From NCBI RefSeq assembly GCF_036898095.1, contig NC_090744.1, positions 10,667,276 to 10,731,275 on the forward strand: a stretch of 64,000 nucleotides of DNA, written 5' to 3'. This document shows, one piece after another, positions 59,266 through 64,000 of the stretch; positions within the stretch are counted from its first letter, which is position 1; each line of letters starts with the position of its first letter. This DNA comes from Palaemon carinicauda (taxonomy: Eukaryota > Arthropoda > Malacostraca > Decapoda > Palaemonidae). The position numbers and the translations under genes are program-made. The notes beneath the pieces are model-generated. The model was not told the DNA's origin, ran no database searches, and was given only the letters and a program-made list of their open reading frames with translations.

Positions 59266-61915
59266 TTGAACGAGCCCACAACTATGTATATCATGGGTAA
59301 CCAGAATGAAAATTTTAATAAAGGAAGATGGGAGGAAGTAAAATACTTTAGGACAGATGAAAATAGTTTAAGAGAATATACAACAAGAGTAGAGGAAATT
59401 GTAAGAGATAGACAAATAGACAGAATAGAAGGAATGGATCTGATAATAAAAGAGGCTGCAGAAGAAAAATGGCAAGAGTATATAAAAGGAAAGTTCTTGA
59501 TGAAGAAAAGGTACATGAGCAACCCTGGATGAACGATGAAATAAGAAAAGGCATAAAGGAAAGGAAGGATTTAAACAGAAAGAAAAGAAATGAATCCAAT
59601 ATCGAAGTAAAAAAAGGTATTAGAAGAAAGATATGGTCAAAAGAAGAGGGAAGTGCAAGAAACGATAAAGAAGGAAATTACTAGATTTGAAAAAAAAGAT
59701 AACAGAAGAAATAAAAATGGATAAAAATAAAAAACTCTGGGAGAATATTGATAGAATAAGGAGCAGACAGAAAGCCCATGGCAAAGTTATACAACTTTAT
59801 GGAGAACAAGGAAATAAGCTAAATAAGGAAGAAACAAAAGAGGAATTAATCAAGTACTGGAAAACTATATATTGTAAGCATGAAAATAAAATACTCAGTT
59901 TGGAATGAAGAAAAACAGATAGAATATGAAAATGAAATGGCGCATCAGGAAGATACCACAAGAATAGATGAATATAATATCCCGGACATAATTAGGGAAC
60001 ACTATGACCTTGTAATGGTAACAAAAGGGAAAATAAAACCAATGAAAAATCCAAAAATCACAACAGAAAAAGTAAAGAATTGCCTGGGAAAATTAAAGGC
60101 AAAAAAAAGCGGCAGGACCAGATGGCCTAAAACCCGAACTATATAAGGCACTAGGAAAAAGCAAAATATGTCTTGAAACCTTACAGAAATGTTATCAAAA
60201 TGAGTTGGACTAAAAAGAAAAACCAAACATGTGGAAGAAGTCAAGAACAAAGATGATTGAAAAGAAAATAAGGCCAATGGCAAAAGACCTAAGACCCATA
60301 GCTCTATTAAATATTTCTTATAAAATATTCATGATGATGGTGAAAGAGGAAATAGAAAACCACAAGAATGAATGAAGAAGACAATGAATGTCAAGCAGGA
60401 TTTACAGGTGGAGGCAGGATAGAGGACAATATCTTTATATTACAGTATTGTGTGGAAGAGAGCTATAGTAACAAGAAACCCCTAATAGTAACCGCGATAG
60501 GCTTTAGTAAAGCATTTGACTCTGTTAAAAGGGAGGTATTAATAGAAGTTTTAAAAGAATATAAAATTAACACTAAAATCATAAGTGCAATTGCAAATAT
60601 TTATCAAGGAGATACTACGGGCATTGACTTAGGAGAAGGTATAGAGCAAGAAATGGAGGTTACAAGTGGAATTAAACAAGGTTGCACAGGATCAACTTCA
60701 CTTTTTAAACTGATTACGTATATTGTCATGAAGAAAATAGAAGAGGAAGGAAACGGTTTCAGAAATCAATTAATAAAGATAGAATCATTATTTTTTGCAG
60801 ATGATGCCTTAATAATTGCACAGGATATACATAATGCAAAGCGTAACATCCAGATATTAGTAGAAACTAGTAAAAAATGTGGGTTGGAAATTAATAAAGA
60901 AATGAGTAATATTATGATTTACAATATGAAAGAAAAGCCAGATAACATAGAGGGAATCAAAGTAGAAGAAAGTTTGACATACTTAGGAATAAAGCTAGAG
61001 AATAGTAGGAATATATTTAAAACTCAGAAAAGGGTAATGATAGAAAAGGCACACAAATTAGCTAATCTAACATATTCAGTTATAGAGAAAAGTTGCAATA
61101 AAGTGATGATAGGAAAAACGTTCTGGAAAAGTATTGCTTTACCATCTATTTTGTATGGAACAAATGTTATAAATCTAACAGAAACTGAAATAGAGAAACT
61201 ACAAAGAATAAAGAATGGGGTATACAGGAAGATTTTAGGTGCCACTAAAAGCACAGCTAATACTGCTCTAAGAGGGGAGATAGGTGCATCTTCTATGAAA
61301 GCAAGGGTGATGGATGGGAAGCTGCAGTACTTAAATCGTACCCTGAATGGAAAGAAGGAAATACTGAAAATAATTATCCAGGATATTCAAGAAAAAGAAG
61401 GAAGATGGTGGAAACAACCTGCAAAGTATTTGGAAGAATTAAGTTTAGGCATAAGACAAATAAGAAGAATGAACAAGGCAGAAATAAAAACGGAAATCAG
61501 AAAGTGGAATACTGAAAAGTGGAAAGAAGAAATAGAAAGTAAAGTGAGCTTAGAAATATATAGAACGTGGAAGAAAGAAATTAAAGAAGAGTTAATTTAT
61601 GACAATACATTTGCTTCAGTGATATTTTTTAGAGCAAGAACTAATACGTTAAAACTAAATATTGTAAATAGACACAATGGAGGGAATGTAAACTGTAATT
61701 TTTGTGAAAATGAGGAGGAAGATTTGATACATTTTTTGTTATTTTGCCAGGAATATAGAAAAGAAAGGAATGAAGCAATTGAGCTACAACAACCATACGA
61801 CGAAGACTTGAAGAAAATAGTAGGATTATTTTTATTTAGTGAAACAAATATAGAAAAGAAAAAAGAAGTTTTAAATCTAATGTGGAAAAAAAGACAAAAC
61901 AGTACAAGAAGATAA
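59266..61915 (+). pseudogene. Non-LTR retrotransposon ORF2, near full RT
   Basis: The linker after endonuclease is spread over frames at 59266-59532, 59469-59684, 59687-59908 and 59880-60146 (QPWMNDEIRKGIKERKDLNR; KNCLGKLKAKK). The RT opening AAGPDGLKPELYKALG is in a shifted frame at 60105-60155. After RPIALLNISYKIF and a stop at about 60373, one 515-codon frame (60368-61915) holds ECQAGFTGGGRIEDNIFIL, GFSKAFDSVKREVL (first Asp replaced by Gly in IGFSKAFD), SGIKQGCTGS, SLFFADDALIIA (FADD catalytic box) and LTYLGIKLE. A Cys-His motif NCNFCENEEEDLIHFLLFCQ lies near the C-terminus. The long intact frame suggests moderate age. R1/Jockey-like by motif order; the endonuclease is not found upstream. 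Confidence 0.87.
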
Positions 61916-63018
61916 ACGTTAGAGGCGCCGTTGTAAAGGCTATGCCTCACCCCAGAACATGAACCTGAACCTTACAATGTACAGTATATCACTATACCTA
62001 TATTAATATTAATATCATAGAATAATATATTTTAAAAACATATATATATATATATATATATATCTATTTTGTTATAATATTGACTGTATTAGAATATTTT
62101 AGTAAATCTGTGCTATTATATTACTGAGATATTTAAGCGACACTACAAGTTTTCGCTCTATCTCTTGCTCTAATTTCATTCTGTAGCATATTTCTCAATT
62201 TCTATAATGTGGATACAATAACAGTACAGATGTTGCTACGTATTTCCATTAGATATGCATTTCATTATTTGAAAACAACGGATTAAACATTAGAACGCGA
62301 TATGAATTTATACTAACAGCCTGTTATATTAATTAAAATCGGGTCTTAAGAATGCTCTATCGGTGTCTAGCTTCATGCATGGAAAACACGGGCTCTTGCT
62401 CCGTGGAAAAAAAAAATGGTTGTTCGATGATTAACAAGAATGGTGGGTTTATTTAGACACTAGAATCATGAACAATGTGGTAATATCGTATTTATTCATA
62501 GCAGTTTAGTTTTTAAAACATTACAGCTTTTGGTACCTTTTATTACAACCAGACTACTAACCTGAAAACAAATGATCTTACAGAACATGGAATCAATGAT
62601 TATTACTTAACCCTTCAAATACCGATGACCACCCCCCACCCATCCCCGAAAAATAATGGAGAATGACATACGCTGACAAAGTTAAAGAAAATCCTACTTG
62701 TAATTAAATCAACTAAAGCATCAACTACAATCACTGACAGGGAAAATGAGGATGAATATGAACCATTAAGGATACAGTATACCATTTATCTATACGCGGC
62801 CAATTTCATATAGGAATTGTTCTTGCAAGCTTTGCTGATGAAACGATGAGATGAGCTTTAGTTTTTAACTCTAAGGCTGCTTATATTTTGTCCTGTACAG
62901 CAGGGGAAGCTTACTCTCTACAGGACCTCCACTGTTGTTTTAGGATGTACATTCGGGAGCATTTAGAATTCATAATGCTTATTGCTCGCTCACTCTTAGA
63001 TCATCACTCTCGAAAAAT
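61916..63018. other. 3' UTR remnant, (TA)n and AT-rich spacer
   Basis: The first about 70 bp (ending near the ACCTTACAATG stretch) may be the 3' UTR of the preceding element. A (TA)n run covers 62039-62063. A C-rich patch CCACCCCCCACCCATCCCC lies near 62629. No gene is recognised. Confidence 0.6.
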
Positions 63019-63834
63019 TACAGTAAACAAGATTCAAACCCTTGTTGTCGACATAGAGACGAGGAAAATTGGGAAATTAAAATCTAGAATAATGATATGC
63101 AATGATGAAGATTAGCAGTAATGCTTTTATTCAAAGGAAAAGTTGCCTAGACCAGATTTAAAATTCTAAAAGATAAGATATGTGTGGTATTCAATAAAAG
63201 TGCTAATGATGGATGATAGACTGACAATGAATGAACATATAAATAATATGGTAAGAAACTGTAACTATCATATTAGAAACATAGCATTTATTAGTAAATA
63301 CTTAAATGAAAAATCTATGGCCTTACTCATTATTCACCACATATTTTTAAGAATTGATTACTGCAACTCACTGTTCTATGGCTTACCAAATTATCAGCTG
63401 AAGAAAATTCAGAGAGTACAAAACAGAGCCACTAGATTAATAAAAGGACTACACAATAGGGATAGAATTACCCCTGCACCAATTAAATTACACTGGCTGC
63501 CGGTAAAGGCGAGAATCGAATACAAGCTACTCTTACTAACGTTTAAGATACTGAACCAAAATATCTAAAAGAATGCCTAAAAAAACTAGAACTAGAAACA
63601 AATGTTAACATAAGACACATGAATGACAAACATAGGCTATCTGAACCAAGAACAAATAGTAAATTTGGTGAAAGGGCTTTTAGCTACTGTGCGCCTAGAA
63701 ATTATAATAAACTGCCAACTGAAATGAAGGACTTAAAGGGAGCAATTGAATTTAAGAAGAAACCAAAGACATTACTTTTCACAAGATCATATGAATTGGA
63801 AGACGCTACAATCGAGGAATTGTATAAGTTATAA
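63019..63834 (+). pseudogene. Non-LTR retrotransposon ORF2 3' end (CR1/Jockey-like)
   Basis: It begins with a weak thumb block VNKIQTLVVDIETRKIGKLK (63023-63085), then after stops MMDDRLTMNEHINNMVRNCN (63209-63268), IDYCNSLFYGLPNYQLKKIQ, RVQNRATRLIKGL, ITPAPIKLHWLPVKARIEYK and LLLLTFKILNQ. One frame change near 63560 leads to KYLKECLKKLELE, SKFGERAFSYCAPRNYNKLP and the FKKKPKTLLF C-terminus, stop at 63834. This order is highly typical of decapod CR1/Jockey-like ORF2 C-termini. The RT core is absent (5' truncation). Confidence 0.88.
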
Positions 63835-64000
63835 TGAAAATGTTTCGTTAGATGATTGATATGGACCCGCCCGAGAAGTAGTTCACTGGACTTCAGTGGA
63901 GGGTTGGATTTAAACCCAAAACAAGTAAAACAAGTAAGATGGGACTATACTTATCTACATATGATCTTGAGGCTCGGAAGGCTATTCGTGATTATGGTGC
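63835..64000 (+). other. 3' UTR of the preceding non-LTR fragment (probable)
   Basis: It contains GACTTCAGTGGAGGGTTGGA and AACAAGTAAAACAAGTAAGA, which by position would be 3' untranslated sequence. No poly(A) or microsatellite terminus is reached before the window ends. Confidence 0.4.

Overview
The window looks like repeat-dense nuclear DNA of a decapod crustacean, probably a shrimp. The reasons are long (GA)n, (CT)n, (ATT)n, (CA)n and (TA)n microsatellites, a tRNA-derived SINE and flanking repeats of a kind I recall from shrimp sequence, and one full house of animal transposon classes: MULE, Merlin, Gypsy, Bel/Pao, DIRS-like and several non-LTR retrotransposons. I see no convincing single-copy host gene, no rRNA or functional tRNA gene and no CRISPR. 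The organism call is an inference from repeat content.

Layout. Positions 1-19649 are one uninterrupted satellite array of about 200 monomers of 98-99 bp. They are arranged in a higher-order repeat (HOR) of 6,611 bp: copy A (1-8084, enlarged by internal duplications), copy B (8085-14695) and partial copy C (14696-19649). The many repetitive reading frames there are a by-product of the 99-bp period. The array ends against a truncated SINE (19650-19750). From 19.7 to 26.6 kb come microsatellites, a second SINE split by a complete MULE DNA transposon (21643-23479) with an intact FLYWCH + MULE transposase, and a decayed minus-strand non-LTR retrotransposon (24313-25150).

From 26.6 to 37.1 kb lie two Merlin-type DNA transposons in direct orientation (26609-33788 and 34633-37106). 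Both keep terminal inverted repeats, 8-9 bp target duplications and only the zinc-ribbon first exon of a transposase. The first is split by a young Gypsy LTR retrotransposon (28994-33783; LTRs differ at two positions of 333). From 37.1 to 42.3 kb there are non-LTR 3' fragments, a dispersed repeat with nuclear-receptor-like half sites, about 1.9 kb without recognisable content, and a compound (CT)n minisatellite.

From 42.3 to 57.1 kb there is a minus-strand Bel/Pao retrotransposon (42284-57142) with 872-bp LTRs. It carries an extra SGNH-hydrolase-like ORF between its 5' LTR and gag. Its 3' LTR is split by a 6.2-kb DIRS-like tyrosine-recombinase retrotransposon (42947-49135) that abuts a 288-bp miniature relative (49136-49423). 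From 57.1 kb to the end there are three plus-strand non-LTR fragments separated by AT-rich DNA.

These elements do not form a pathway. The story is layered insertion: SINE then MULE; Merlin then Gypsy; CT array then Bel/Pao, then the miniature DIRS, then the full DIRS. The Bel/Pao SGNH ORF, the terminal-repeat-defined Merlin pair, the intact MULE and the duplication-free DIRS insertions are the points most worth following.
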